From Mesorhizobium tamadayense (lineage in GTDB: Bacteria > Pseudomonadota > Alphaproteobacteria > Rhizobiales > Rhizobiaceae), in the NCBI RefSeq assembly GCF_003863365.1, contig NZ_RQXT01000033.1:17725-81724 (forward strand): DNA of 64,000 nucleotides, given 5' to 3'. Of the stretch, positions 42,150 through 51,607 are shown in pieces. The notes below the pieces were generated by a model. It ran no database searches. It saw nothing but the letters and a program-made list of their open reading frames with translations, and was not told the DNA's origin. The position numbers and the translations under genes were made by a program. Position 1 is the stretch's first letter. Each line of letters begins with the position of its first letter.

Positions 42150-42470
42150 CTATCCCCGTTTCCGCGCCTGGATGCTCCGCGCCGCCTGCTCGATCGCGGC
42201 GCGGTCGTTGCCCAGTCGGTCGAGCAGTTCCTGCGCCTCCCCGCTGCTGATCCCGGTGCGCATCGCAAGCGCCTCGACGGTCAGCACATCCGAGCTGGCG
42301 ACCTCGCGCGTTTCGGGCAACGCATCGTCCGCCGTGAGCGGCAAGGCCGCCTCGCGATCGATTTCCATCTCGGCCTGATGCCAGTGCCGCTCGTGGTCAC
42401 CGTGGATGCTGCCTTCGCGCTGCCAGATCTCGTAGGCGCGCTGCCTGATCTTCTCGATCCGATCGTCCAT
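42150..42470 (-). CDS. DUF2934 family protein
   Basis: A 106-residue soluble protein. The N-terminus MDDRIEKIRQRAYEIWQREG, then HERHWHQAEMEID, is the DUF2934 signature. The second half (EALAMRTGISSGEAQELLDR, then AARSIQARKRG) looks like a small helical domain similar to DUF3606. GGAGG lies eight bases before the ATG. Such proteins are common in rhizobia, often stress-linked; function unknown. Confidence 0.85.
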   Translation of the reverse strand: MDDRIEKIRQRAYEIWQREGSIHGDHERHWHQAEMEIDREAALPLTADDALPETREVASSDVLTVEALAMRTGISSGEAQELLDRLGNDRAAIEQAARSIQARKRG

Positions 42471-42565
42471 TGTGGTTTCCTCCTTGCGTGTCACTCAACG
42501 CAGGGCAGGGCAGAACGATCCGCGGTATTGCGAAGTGATGGTCGCCGTCGGCGCCTGATCGCCGG

Positions 42566-45004
42566 CTACATCCGTGGCCTCTCGTTGCCGGGATCGTAGG
42601 GCGAATCCGCGATCACCTCGGCGACCTTCCATTCCCCCAGGATCGCAACGTCGAGCTTCGAGCCGGGCTTGCTCAGAGGCTCGGGCAACAGCGCCAGCGC
42701 GACGTCATGCCCGAGCGTGTAGGCGTATCCGCCGGACGTTATGCGCCCGACCAGCTCGCCGTCGACATACATGCCCTCGGAGGCAAGCGTGCTCGCGCCG
42801 TCTGTCTCGACCTTGAGCGTCACCGACCGGCGCTGGTCGTTGCGCTGCTTGTATTTCAGCACCGCGTCGCGCCCGACGAAATCGCCCTTGTCCAGGCGGA
42901 TGAAGCGCTCGAGCCCGCTCTCCAGCGCATTGAGCTCCGGGTTCATGTCGCGGTACATGGCGCGATAGGATTTCTCCAGCCTGAGCGACTCCAGCGCATG
43001 CAGCCCGACAAGCCGCATGCCGTGCTTTTCGCCTTGCTTCAGGAGCGCATCCAGCAATTGCCGTTGGTAGGCGAAGGGATGGTAGAGTTCCCAGCCAAGC
43101 TCGCCTTCGTAGTTGACACGCAGCAGCCGCACGTCGCTGGCCAAGGCGACGCCGCCGGTCTTCACGCTGAACCATGGGAAGCTCTCGTTCGAAAGGTCGA
43201 TCTCGGTCAGCGGCTGCAGCACTTCGCGTGCCTTAGGGCCGACGACGGTGAAACAGCCGCGATTGTTGGTGACGTTCTTCAGGCTGACGCTACCGTCGGC
43301 GGGAAGCAGTTTCGAGAGATCGTCGAGATTCCAGCGCTCCGCGCGCGGCGTCGAGATGAGGTAGAAACTGTCCTCCGTGAGGCGGGCCACCATATATTCC
43401 GCCTGCACGCCGCCGGCTGCCGTCAAATGATGCGCCAGCGTTACCTTGCCGGTCGCCGGCAGGCGGTTGGCGAGGATCCTGTCGAGCCATGCGGCCGCGT
43501 TTGGCCCCGACACCTCGAACTTGGTCATCGGCGTCATCTCGATCAGGCCGACTGCGTTGCGCACCGCCTGGACTTCCTCGGCGACGAAAGTCCCCTTGGC
43601 GGTCCAGCGCCAGCTGTACTGGTCCTTGGCCTCGACGCCCTTCGGCGCGAACCAGTTGGGCATCTCCCAACCGTTGAGCTCGCCCCAGACGGCGCCGAGC
43701 TCGGTCAGCCTGTCATAGGATGGGGCAGTCTTCTGCGGGCGGGCGGCGGGCATGTCCTGCCCCGGATATTTCTGCTCCGCATGCGTGCCCCAGGCCTCGC
43801 GGACTTTCTCGCGCGTCCAGGTCTTGTTGGCATAGTCACCGAAGCGGCGCGGATCGAGATCGGAAGTGTCCAGGCTGTTGCCGCCTTCGACGATCCGCTC
43901 CGACAGGTAATAGCCGATCGTCCCGCCCCACAAGATGCCGCCGGGCACGCCCTCGGCCAGCCAGACATTGGGCAGGCCCCAGGCCGGCCCCATCAAGGGC
44001 AGCTCGTCCGCCGTCATCTGGAATGGCCCGCGTACATTGGCCTTGATTCCGGCGCGTCCGAGCGCCGGCACGAGCTGTATGGCCTGCTCCCAATTCCACG
44101 ACACCGCCTCGAAATCCTCTTCGAGGAGGTCGGCGCCGAACCAGGCGGGAACGCCGTCTTCGGCGAACAGATTCAGGTTCGCGGTGCGCTCGTAGGGCCC
44201 GAACATCAGGCCGTCGCCTTCTTCGCGGAGATAACCTTCAAAACCTTCGTCGCGCAGGATCGGCATTTCGGGCCGTCCCTGTTTTTTCCGCTCCACGACT
44301 TCCGGCACGGCTTCGGTGATCCAGTACTGGTGCAGGATCGGGATCGCCGGGATTTCGAGGCCAAGCAGCGCGCCGGTCTGGCGCGCGTAATTGCCGGTGG
44401 CGCAGATCACGTGCTCGCAGGTGATGTCGCCCTGGTTCGTCTCAACAAGCCACTCGCCGCTGGGCGTCCGCTTGAAGCCGGTGACCTCAGTGTTGAGGTG
44501 AACCTTGGCGCCCAGATCCCGCGCGCCTTTGGCCATGGCATGCGTCACATCGGCCGGCGCGATATGGCCATCATCGGGATGATAGAGAGCGCCCAGCGTG
44601 TGGTTGTTGTCGAGAAGCGGGCAGAGCTCGCTGGCCTCGGCCGGCGTCAGCAATTGCGCCCGCATGCCCTGGACATCGGCGACGCTCATATAGCTCTTGA
44701 ATTCGTCGAGCCGGTCCCTGGAATTGGCGATGCGCAACTGGCCGCATTTGTGCCATCCGACCGGCTGCCCGGTCTCGGCCTCCAGCCCTTCATAGATCTC
44801 GATGGTCTTCTTGATCATGCGCCCGACATTGATGTTGCGGGCATAGGAGGGGATCAGGCCCGCGGCGTGCCAGGTCGAGCCGGCGGTGAGCTGGGTGCGC
44901 TCGAGTAGCGCGACGTCGGTCCAGCCGCGCTTTGCCAGGCCGTAGAGAATACCCGCGCCGACGCAGCCGCCGCCAACGATGACCACCCGCGCATGTGTCT
45001 GCAT
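42566..45004 (-). CDS. FAD-dependent oxidoreductase with GcvT domain (dimethylglycine/sarcosine dehydrogenase-like)
   Basis: An 812-residue two-domain enzyme. The N-terminal DAO-type FAD domain (residues 5-400) has VVIVGGGCVGAGILYGLAKRG and GSTWHAAGLIPS, with the conserved histidine of covalent flavin enzymes. The C-terminal aminomethyltransferase (GcvT) domain (about 430-800) has GLIEMTPMTKFEVSGPNA and YRAMYRDMNPELNALESGL. The layout is that of dimethylglycine or sarcosine dehydrogenase: oxidative N-demethylation, with the methyl group passed to tetrahydrofolate. In rhizobia it serves glycine betaine breakdown. It is not in an operon with other demethylases here. Confidence 0.93.
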   Translation of the reverse strand: MQTHARVVIVGGGCVGAGILYGLAKRGWTDVALLERTQLTAGSTWHAAGLIPSYARNINVGRMIKKTIEIYEGLEAETGQPVGWHKCGQLRIANSRDRLDEFKSYMSVADVQGMRAQLLTPAEASELCPLLDNNHTLGALYHPDDGHIAPADVTHAMAKGARDLGAKVHLNTEVTGFKRTPSGEWLVETNQGDITCEHVICATGNYARQTGALLGLEIPAIPILHQYWITEAVPEVVERKKQGRPEMPILRDEGFEGYLREEGDGLMFGPYERTANLNLFAEDGVPAWFGADLLEEDFEAVSWNWEQAIQLVPALGRAGIKANVRGPFQMTADELPLMGPAWGLPNVWLAEGVPGGILWGGTIGYYLSERIVEGGNSLDTSDLDPRRFGDYANKTWTREKVREAWGTHAEQKYPGQDMPAARPQKTAPSYDRLTELGAVWGELNGWEMPNWFAPKGVEAKDQYSWRWTAKGTFVAEEVQAVRNAVGLIEMTPMTKFEVSGPNAAAWLDRILANRLPATGKVTLAHHLTAAGGVQAEYMVARLTEDSFYLISTPRAERWNLDDLSKLLPADGSVSLKNVTNNRGCFTVVGPKAREVLQPLTEIDLSNESFPWFSVKTGGVALASDVRLLRVNYEGELGWELYHPFAYQRQLLDALLKQGEKHGMRLVGLHALESLRLEKSYRAMYRDMNPELNALESGLERFIRLDKGDFVGRDAVLKYKQRNDQRRSVTLKVETDGASTLASEGMYVDGELVGRITSGGYAYTLGHDVALALLPEPLSKPGSKLDVAILGEWKVAEVIADSPYDPGNERPRM

Positions 45005-45152
45005 CGAACCACCAAATCCGGATCGTTTTCAAAGGAGCGCGACGAAGCTACAGGCGACGGAAGGCCGTGTAACGTTCTGAAAAACTAGGGGTCCTGATAA
45101 ACTGGGCTTATGCAGCGGTCCCGCTTTGGCGGGCTCGCAAACTGGCGGTATT

Positions 45153-46148
45153 TCACTGCGCTTGCCCGTCCTGCGCGGTCTCGTCCTTGAAGGCGACTTT
45201 CGTGCCCGGCTTGACCATGGCGGCAAGGTCTTCGGCGTCCCAGTTGGTCAACCGGATGCAGCCATGCGAGAAGGTCGTGCCGATCTTGCCGGGATCGGGC
45301 GTGCCGTGGATGCCGTAGCTCTCGATCGAGAGGTCGATCCAGACAGAACCCACCGGATTGTTCGGCCCCTTAGCGATGGTGAAGGGGCGCTTGGTCCTGA
45401 CGCCCTTGAAGGCGAATTTCGGATCGTAGTGATAGGTCGGGTTGTGGACCACGCGCTTGACCTCCGCCGATCCGCTCGGCGCCGGCTTTTCCTCGCTGCC
45501 GATCGAGGCGGGGTAGACCGCGAGCGGCTTGCCTGACGGGTCGAGGACGCGCACCTGGCGGGAGGCCTTGTCGACCTCGATGCTCGCGACGGCTGCGGGA
45601 GGATCGCCGCGGCCGACATCAGGCACCACCAGCGTGGTGCCGGCTTTCCTGAAACCGATTTTTGGATTGAGCATCCTCAGCACTTGTTCGCTGAGGTGGA
45701 AACGCTCCGCCAGCCTCTCCCGCGCGTTGCGGTAGCCAAGCCGCCTGAGATGCGCCATCCGCTCCAAGCGGGCCGGAATGCGCCTGGTGAAGGGGCCGCG
45801 CACATCCTTGGCCGTGACCTCGTAATTTGTCAGCATCGGGCCGGCGAAGCTTGCCGTGAGCTTGTCCCAGGTCTCGCGGGTGAGCTTGCCGTCGGAGGGC
45901 AGCCCGTTCGCCGCCTGGAAGGCCGCGACGGCTTTGGCAAAATTGTCGGAAAGGCGGCCATTGATCAGACCGGGGGAGAAGCGGGCGCGATCGAGAAGGA
46001 TCTGCGCCTTGAGCAGCATCGGGCTGACGTCGTTGGGTTCGCCCTCTGTGAATTGCGCCTGATTGACCGCGTCGAGATCGATCGCCGCCTTCGCACCGCC
46101 GCAAGCGAGCGCGAGCGCCACCGCGACGACGAGAAGGAGCCTGACCAT
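45153..46148 (-). CDS. L,D-transpeptidase with peptidoglycan-binding domain
   Basis: A 331-residue exported enzyme that makes 3-3 cross-links in peptidoglycan or links proteins to it. A signal peptide (about residues 1-20) is followed by a PG_binding_1 domain (FSPGLINGRLSDNFAKAVAA, residues 50-95) and a LysM-like stretch (AERFHLSEQVLRMLNP). The YkuD domain (about 190-320) has the catalytic motif HGTPDPGKIG then FSHGCIRLTNWD with the active cysteine. I start at the ATG at 46148, eight bases after GGAG; GTG at 46157 and an ATG at 46154 are alternatives. Confidence 0.93.
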   Translation of the reverse strand: MVRLLLVVAVALALACGGAKAAIDLDAVNQAQFTEGEPNDVSPMLLKAQILLDRARFSPGLINGRLSDNFAKAVAAFQAANGLPSDGKLTRETWDKLTASFAGPMLTNYEVTAKDVRGPFTRRIPARLERMAHLRRLGYRNARERLAERFHLSEQVLRMLNPKIGFRKAGTTLVVPDVGRGDPPAAVASIEVDKASRQVRVLDPSGKPLAVYPASIGSEEKPAPSGSAEVKRVVHNPTYHYDPKFAFKGVRTKRPFTIAKGPNNPVGSVWIDLSIESYGIHGTPDPGKIGTTFSHGCIRLTNWDAEDLAAMVKPGTKVAFKDETAQDGQAQ

Positions 46149-46497
46149 CGACATCACTCCGGGACCGCGACCTGTCTCTATGACGCGGGACAGCCGATCT
46201 GGTTCCTGTCGCGGGTTACCGTGTGAAGATCATCGTGAGTGTGCGCTTCCTCTCATATACGTTTGAATTTTAAACTAGAAACCAGTTCCCAAGAACGCGA
46301 ATTGCTGGCATGATTATATAAGGGCCTATGCATATTCTGATTCCATGGCCCCCTGTCCTGGTGACCGGCGGCTCCCCAACGCCCCCCGCCCATGCCGTCG
46401 GTTACCCCATTCGGAACCCAAAACCCCCGCAGAGCCAGTCGGACGGCAGCCAGCTCACCGCATGAACGAGGCGGCGTCGGACGCCGCCTCAGTCGCA
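46149..46497. other. Spacer with no clear gene
   Basis: This 349-bp stretch lies upstream of the L,D-transpeptidase gene and downstream of the second DUF982 gene, so it should hold the transpeptidase promoter. An AT-rich patch at 46250-46330 (tttgaattttaaactag) is the likely site. No convincing frame or repeat is seen. Confidence 0.4.
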
Positions 46498-46782
46498 TCA
46501 AGCATGATTCGGCTGGCCTTTTCCTGTTGCGGGCGCAATTGCTCCATCCTCGATAAGGAGGTCCTTGCTGCGGGCAAAGGCAACGAAGACACCTCTCGCT
46601 GTTTCTGCGTCGATGTCGCCGGCCAGCGCGGCCTTGCAGGCACGGATCGCCGCCTTCTGCTCGGGGCTGTTGCCACACCAGTCGACGACAAATTGATAGG
46701 CGTCTGCGACAGTGTTCAACTGACGCGGGAATTCCAGTCCGATCCAGACGCGGATCGGCCTTTCGAACGGTTCGGCAAGCAT
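46498..46782 (-). CDS. DUF982 family protein, copy 2
   Basis: A 94-residue protein starting MLAEPFERPIRVWIGLEFPR. The DUF982 core is seen in VADAYQFVVDWCGN, ACKAALAGDIDAETARGVFV and AFARSKDLLIED. DUF982 is almost restricted to Rhizobiales. The ATG at 46782 follows GAGG; a TTG at 46815 would overlap the upstream copy by eight bases. It is the second of two tandem DUF982 genes that are only modestly similar, so the duplication is old. Confidence 0.85.
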   Translation of the reverse strand: MLAEPFERPIRVWIGLEFPRQLNTVADAYQFVVDWCGNSPEQKAAIRACKAALAGDIDAETARGVFVAFARSKDLLIEDGAIAPATGKGQPNHA

Positions 46783-46807
46783 CGCGACGGCCTCGCTTCG
46801 CAACGCT

Positions 46808-47110
46808 CTACGCAACCATTCCGCCGCCGCGACGGCCTTTGCCGGTCATCCAGGGCAAGGCGACGCTCACGTCCTCGTGGATTTTGACCGACTTTGCGAA
46901 ACCGCAAAACGCATCCCTGGCGGCCGTCAGCGGATAACTGCTGTCGAATGCTCGCTGGCAGGCACGCAGGGCCGTGTCATAGATGGTGCCACGTCTGTTC
47001 TTGGGCCATTCGTAGAGAAATTCCAGGGCGTCTTCGAGACACGCGATTTCCTGGACAAGGCCGTTCCCGCTCTTCACGAAAACAGGGCTGTCAAACATCC
47101 GATTGTTCAT
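46808..47110 (-). CDS. DUF982 family protein, copy 1
   Basis: A 100-residue protein starting MNNRMFDSPVFVKSGNGLVQ. The family pattern is ACLEDALEFLYEWPKNRRG, ACQRAFDSSYPLTAARDAFC, and GFAKSVKIHED. GGAGG lies five bases before the ATG, so an upstream in-frame ATG (47122) is not used. It precedes DUF982 copy 2 by 25 bp in the same direction, almost certainly in one operon. Function unknown. Confidence 0.88.
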   Translation of the reverse strand: MNNRMFDSPVFVKSGNGLVQEIACLEDALEFLYEWPKNRRGTIYDTALRACQRAFDSSYPLTAARDAFCGFAKSVKIHEDVSVALPWMTGKGRRGGGMVA

Positions 47111-47277
47111 AAGATCCTCCAAGTCGAACGAACAATTTGAGTTTTGGCAGGGACCGGCAGCGGCCCGCGCCTGGCTGCGATATGGGTTTATGGGTTTTGG
47201 CCGTCAAGATTGGGGCGCGTGCGGGAGTGTCCCAACTGCTCCGACCGAGTGCCGCCAGGGCGGGATGGCCGCTGAAC

Positions 47278-48165
47278 TCAGCCCGGCTCGATTTCCGAAA
47301 ACAGCCAGTCGCGAAAAGCCTTGACCTTGCGCTGGCGGATCGCCTCGGGCGGGTAGACGAGGTAGAAGCTGGAGACGGCTTTCAACGCGTGGTCGAACGG
47401 CCGGACCAGCCGGCCGGTAGCGAGGTCGGCCGAAACGAGCATGGTGCGGCCCAGCACCACGCCTTCACCCTGCACGGCCGACTCCACCGCGAAGGTGGCG
47501 GAATCGAAAGAGAGCCCGCTGTTCGGGTCGATGCCTTCGACGCCGGCGCTGGCAAGCCAGGCCGCCCAGTCGATCCGGTAGCCGTCGCGGATCAGCGTGT
47601 GATGCTTGAGGTCCTCGGGCTTCTTGAGAGGATGCGGCCCCTCCAAGAGCTTCGGGCTGCAGACGGGGAAGACTTCCTCGCCGGTGAGAAATTCCGACGT
47701 CAGGCCATGATAGTGGCCGGCGCCGTAGCGGATGGCGACGTCGATGCCGTCGCCACGGAAATTGGTGAGCCTACCGGTGGTCGAGACGCGCACGTCGATA
47801 TCGCCATGCGCGCGGTGGAAGCGGTAGAGCCTGGGCACCAGCCATTTTCCGGCAAACCCGTCGGACGTGCTGACATTCAAGGTTGAGCCCGAAAGACGCG
47901 ACGTCGCCGTCTGGGTGGCGACCGAAAGCTGGTCGAGCGCCTCGCGCACCGCCCGCGCATAGGGCTCGCCGACAGGGGTGAGGCGCACCGAGCGCGTCGC
48001 GCGCTCGAAGAGCTGCACGCCGAGCCGGTCCTCGAGATGTTTTACCGCCCGGCTGATGGCGCCATGGGTGACGTTGAGCTCGTCCGCCGCCCGGGAGAAA
48101 TTCAGATGCCGGGCGGCGGCCTCGAAGGCCGGCAATGCATTCAGTGGCGGCAGTCCGCGGGCCAT
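47278..48165 (-). CDS. LysR-family regulator (GcvA-like)
   Basis: A 295-residue LysR regulator. The helix-turn-helix is in LPAFEAAARHLNFSRAADEL and NVTHGAISRAVKHLEDRLG, with LTPVGEPYA after it, as in GcvA/AmpR-type members. The effector domain covers residues 92-290. It diverges from the VOC/SDR pair, with 136 bp between starts, so those genes are its probable targets. Confidence 0.95.
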   Translation of the reverse strand: MARGLPPLNALPAFEAAARHLNFSRAADELNVTHGAISRAVKHLEDRLGVQLFERATRSVRLTPVGEPYARAVREALDQLSVATQTATSRLSGSTLNVSTSDGFAGKWLVPRLYRFHRAHGDIDVRVSTTGRLTNFRGDGIDVAIRYGAGHYHGLTSEFLTGEEVFPVCSPKLLEGPHPLKKPEDLKHHTLIRDGYRIDWAAWLASAGVEGIDPNSGLSFDSATFAVESAVQGEGVVLGRTMLVSADLATGRLVRPFDHALKAVSSFYLVYPPEAIRQRKVKAFRDWLFSEIEPG

Positions 48166-48301
48166 GGCGAAAATCTATTTGTGAGTTCTGGTAACAAATA
48201 CTTGCCAAATTTTGGTTTGTCCATCGCGCATTTTCCAGCCAGAAATCCTCACAGCACTTGTGATCAAAGCTCACCCAATGATCAAACCCCGTGAGGACAG
48301 C

Positions 48302-48787
48302 ATGGCTACCGTTCATCCCTTCCTGTGGTTCAACCTCAATGCCGAAGAGGCGCGCGATTTCTATCTGTCGGTCTTCAGGAACGGCCGGGCGCTTGGGTCG
48401 ATCGAGTTCACCGATTTCGTCGGCGGCACGAACAAGACCGTGCCGCACGCGATCTTCGACTTCGAGCTTGAAGGCCAGCGCTTCACCGCGCTCAATGCCG
48501 GCTCGATGCCGCCCTTCAACGAAAGGATCTCGCTCTACATCGAAACCAGGGACCAGGCCGAGACCGACTATTACTGGAACGCGCTGACGGCCGGCGGCGG
48601 CTCGGAAAAACCCTGCGGCTGGCTGCAGGACAAGTTCGGCGTGTTCTGGCAGGTCATTCCGGAGCCGGCGCTGCGCCTGATGAACGACCCGGACCGCGAG
48701 AAGGCCGACCGGGCGCGGCGGGCGATGTACTCGATGAGCAAGATCATCCTCGCCGATATCGAAGCGGCCCACGCCGGCCGCGCGTGA
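48302..48787 (+). CDS. PhnB-like VOC protein
   Basis: A 161-residue protein of the vicinal oxygen chelate fold, PhnB/3-demethylubiquinone methyltransferase-like group. The N-terminus PFLWFNLNAEEARDFYLSVF and the later WQVIPEPALRLMNDPD are typical. The group often has no proven enzyme activity; some bind or break down small toxic compounds. The start follows GAGGACAGC. The SDR gene follows 35 bp later, in the same operon. Confidence 0.9.
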   Translation: MATVHPFLWFNLNAEEARDFYLSVFRNGRALGSIEFTDFVGGTNKTVPHAIFDFELEGQRFTALNAGSMPPFNERISLYIETRDQAETDYYWNALTAGGGSEKPCGWLQDKFGVFWQVIPEPALRLMNDPDREKADRARRAMYSMSKIILADIEAAHAGRA

Positions 48788-48822
48788 TTTTTCAACCCCA
48801 TCGCTGAAAGACGGAGGACCCC

Positions 48823-49554
48823 ATGGCTACGCTCAAGGGAAGCAGGATCATTGTCGTCGGAGGCAGCTCCGGCATCGGTTTTGGCGTGGCGGCGGCCGCG
48901 CTCGAAAGCGGCGCGGAGGTGGCGATCGTCGGCCGCTCGGCGCAGAAGCTCAAGGCCGCCGAGAAAAGGCTCGCCGGGCCAGGGCGGGTGACCGGCATCG
49001 CCGCCGACATGGCGAGCGAGGCCGACGTCGCCCGCCTGTTCGACGAGGTCGGCGCCTTCGATCATCTGGTGGCGACCGCCGGCACGCCGCCGCCCAACTA
49101 TCCGATCGGCGAGGCCGACATGGCGTTCGTGCGCCAATTCGTCGACAGCAAGCTGGTCGGCGCCGTGATGCTGGCCAAGCACGCCGTGCGCACGCTGAAG
49201 GCCGGCGGCTCCATGACCTTCACCTCCGGCATCAACAAGGACCGGCCGCCGGTACCCGGCGGCTCGGTCGTCGCGGCGATCGCCGGCTCCTTCACCTATT
49301 TCGCCCGCGCGCTGGCGCTGGAGCTTGCGCCCACGCGCGTCAACATCGTCTCGCCCGGCTGGGTCGACACCGAGATGTGGGACGAGATCGTCGGCGAGGC
49401 CAAGGGCGGCTACTTCGACCAGATGGGCGCCCGCCTGCCGGCGGGAAGGATCGCGACGCCGGACGATGTGGCGCCCGCCTATCTCTATTTGATGCAGAAC
49501 GAGTTCATGACCGGCGAGACCATCCACATCGATGGCGGGCAGCGGCTGGTATGA
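48823..49554 (+). CDS. SDR-fold protein lacking the catalytic Tyr and Lys
   Basis: A 243-residue protein of the short-chain dehydrogenase fold. The cofactor site VVGGSSGIGFGVAAAAL is intact, the NAG motif reads VATAGTPP, and the C-terminal RVNIVSPGWVDTEMW is normal. The active serine is in TFTSG, but the YxxxK pair is absent: aligning on RALALELAP puts Val at the Tyr position and Ala at the Lys position. A second subgroup of SDR proteins with this change exists, so it may bind NAD(P) without normal reduction or use other residues. It lies in a small LysR-controlled operon after the VOC gene. Confidence 0.88.
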   Translation: MATLKGSRIIVVGGSSGIGFGVAAAALESGAEVAIVGRSAQKLKAAEKRLAGPGRVTGIAADMASEADVARLFDEVGAFDHLVATAGTPPPNYPIGEADMAFVRQFVDSKLVGAVMLAKHAVRTLKAGGSMTFTSGINKDRPPVPGGSVVAAIAGSFTYFARALALELAPTRVNIVSPGWVDTEMWDEIVGEAKGGYFDQMGARLPAGRIATPDDVAPAYLYLMQNEFMTGETIHIDGGQRLV

Positions 49555-49665
49555 GCGGGCAAGGCAGGAGGCTGATTGGAAGTGCGGCTTTGACCCGCTG
49601 CAGACTGATCGCCGGCCGCTTCCGCCTTGGTGCGTGCGGGGCTCTAACCGGCCCTAAATGTTTCA

Positions 49666-51201
49666 TCAGGTAGCTCTCTGGCGTTCCATCTCCATTTCGG
49701 CCTTCAGGCTTTCGAGGTCGTGGAAAATCGAGGCGACCGCCAGTGTGCGTCCCTTGTGCTTGTAACGCAGGAGGCAATCTTTGGCGGCAATGTCGCCTTC
49801 CACCGCTATCTCGTCCCAGCGCTCCGCATGTCCGACGTAATTGATCGGGACGTCATAGTGCTGGCTCCAGAAGAACGGCACCGCAGTGTACTTCTCGCGC
49901 TGTCCGAGCATGTTCAGTGCTGCCGTTTGCCCCTGCCTTTCTGCGACCACCCAGTGCTCGACCCTTATGTTTTCGCCGGTGTGGGGATCGGGCCACCGCG
50001 CAATGTCGCCGGCCGCGAAAATGCCGGGCACGCTCGTCTCCAGAAAGGAGTCCACCATGATGCCGCGGTCGAGGCTGAGCCCAGCCTTTTCGGCGAGCCC
50101 GAGCCGCGGCCGAACGCCGATGCCGACGACGATGAGATCCGCGGTCAGTGTAAGGCCGCTGCCAAGTTGCATGTTCGTGCCGTCGATGCCGGTCGCGGTG
50201 TGCTCGAGATGAAATACGACGCCATTCTGCTCGTGAAGGCTGCGGATAAAGTCGCCCATTTGCGGCCCGAGCACCCGCTCCATGGGGCGTTCCTCGGGCG
50301 CGACGACATGAACCTCGATGTCCCGCGCGCGCAGGGACGCGGCAACCTCGAGGCCGATGAAACTGGCCCCCAGCACGATGGCGCTGCGGGCAGTTTTGGC
50401 TTGGTCGATGATTGTGCTGCAGTCCGCGAACGAGCGCAGCGTATGAACGTGCGGCTGATCGGCGCCCGGGATGGTGAGGCGGACCGGTTCGGCTCCCGTC
50501 GCAAGCAGCAACCGGTCGTAAGCGGTCTGGTTCCCGTCTGCGAGCACGACCTCGCCGGACCGGACATCGATGGCGGCGACGTTGGTTTTGAGACGCAGAT
50601 CGATGTCGTTCTTTGCATAAAAGCTCGCCCCACGCAGCGGAACCCAATCCGAAGGCGCCTTGCCGGCGAGGTAGTCCTTGGAAAGGTTGGGACGATCGAC
50701 GGGCGGCGCCTCGTCGTCGCTGAGCATGAGGATGCTGCCCTGATGGCCTTCGCGACGCAGTCTTTCGGCGGCTGCGAAACCAGCCGCGCCGCCGCCGACG
50801 ATCACGATTTTGCCGGCAAACTGGCCAGCGCCTCCACTGGTGGGCTTTTTAGCCACCCGTTTGCGCTTCTCGCCCACGAATATCCGATCGCCCCGCTGCT
50901 CCACCGACCAGCAGGCGAGTGGATTGAAGGCAGGCGCGCGCACGGCTTCGCCGGTGCGCAAATCAAAGCATGCGTGGTGCCACGGGCATCGAACCGTATC
51001 CTCCACGACAAGACCGTCAACCAGCGGCCCGCCGTAATGCGTGCACGTCGCCCCGATTGCGAAGACCTCTGTCCCGCGGCGCACCAACAGCACCTGTTCA
51101 TCGCCACAGCGACCGACCAGCTTTCCGCCATCGGGAAGGTCGGATAGCGCGATGCCTTGGGCCAGATCCGGTCCGTTCGATTTAGAATGGTCTTGAGCCA
51201 T
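49666..51201 (-). CDS. Rieske-FAD pyridine nucleotide-disulfide oxidoreductase (AIFL-like)
   Basis: A 511-residue fusion. The N-terminal Rieske domain (residues 17-112) binds a 2Fe-2S cluster through CTHYGG and CPWHHACF. The FAD/NAD reductase domain has the FAD motif IVIVGGGAAGFAAAERLRR near residue 132, the NAD motif IVLGASFIGLEVAASL, and the second FAD motif VPGIFAAGDIARW. This is the layout of AIFM3/AIFL and of ferredoxin reductases that feed oxygenases, with the electron carrier fused. Its partner is unknown. It converges with the SDR gene. Confidence 0.93.
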   Translation of the reverse strand: MAQDHSKSNGPDLAQGIALSDLPDGGKLVGRCGDEQVLLVRRGTEVFAIGATCTHYGGPLVDGLVVEDTVRCPWHHACFDLRTGEAVRAPAFNPLACWSVEQRGDRIFVGEKRKRVAKKPTSGGAGQFAGKIVIVGGGAAGFAAAERLRREGHQGSILMLSDDEAPPVDRPNLSKDYLAGKAPSDWVPLRGASFYAKNDIDLRLKTNVAAIDVRSGEVVLADGNQTAYDRLLLATGAEPVRLTIPGADQPHVHTLRSFADCSTIIDQAKTARSAIVLGASFIGLEVAASLRARDIEVHVVAPEERPMERVLGPQMGDFIRSLHEQNGVVFHLEHTATGIDGTNMQLGSGLTLTADLIVVGIGVRPRLGLAEKAGLSLDRGIMVDSFLETSVPGIFAAGDIARWPDPHTGENIRVEHWVVAERQGQTAALNMLGQREKYTAVPFFWSQHYDVPINYVGHAERWDEIAVEGDIAAKDCLLRYKHKGRTLAVASIFHDLESLKAEMEMERQRAT

Positions 51202-51607
51202 CTTCTTCTCCCTGCGCTATTCGATTGGAGCCTGCCCATACCAGACTGACTCCCGGCGATGTTTTGGGCAAGGCTCGAGGCCTGGTCGCGACATCGGCGC
51301 GCCCATCCTTCCCCTGACCGTAGAGGCCGACGGATGATTTGATGAAGTTTCGCCAGATCGGTTTCCAACGGACCGATATATTTTCGCAGCTCTGACCGCG
51401 CTGTCGGATCAGGCCTGGGATCTCCGCTTGCGCGACCTGCCCCGGTTGCGCAAATGCGGCGGGCACGCGGATGCGCCTTCGGGTGACTGACGGCGTCCAA
51501 TTCTATCAGAATCGAAGCGGCGAAGCAGGGTCAGGACGGCCCGTGCGCCGTAAGCTGCTGAAATCCTTAACGTGATTTTCATCCCGCTCATTTAGCAACT
51601 TGGCATT
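51202..51607. other. Divergent promoter spacer
   Basis: This 406-bp region separates the Rieske-FAD gene (minus) and the GGDEF-EAL gene (plus). Open frames on the minus strand lack good starts. The last 60 bases before 51608 are AT-richer. I see no repeat, operator or small gene. Confidence 0.4.

Noticed and set aside
42707..44908. 733-codon plus-strand frame
   Set aside because: Antisense to the FAD/GcvT oxidoreductase, whose domains are complete. No start signal on the plus strand.
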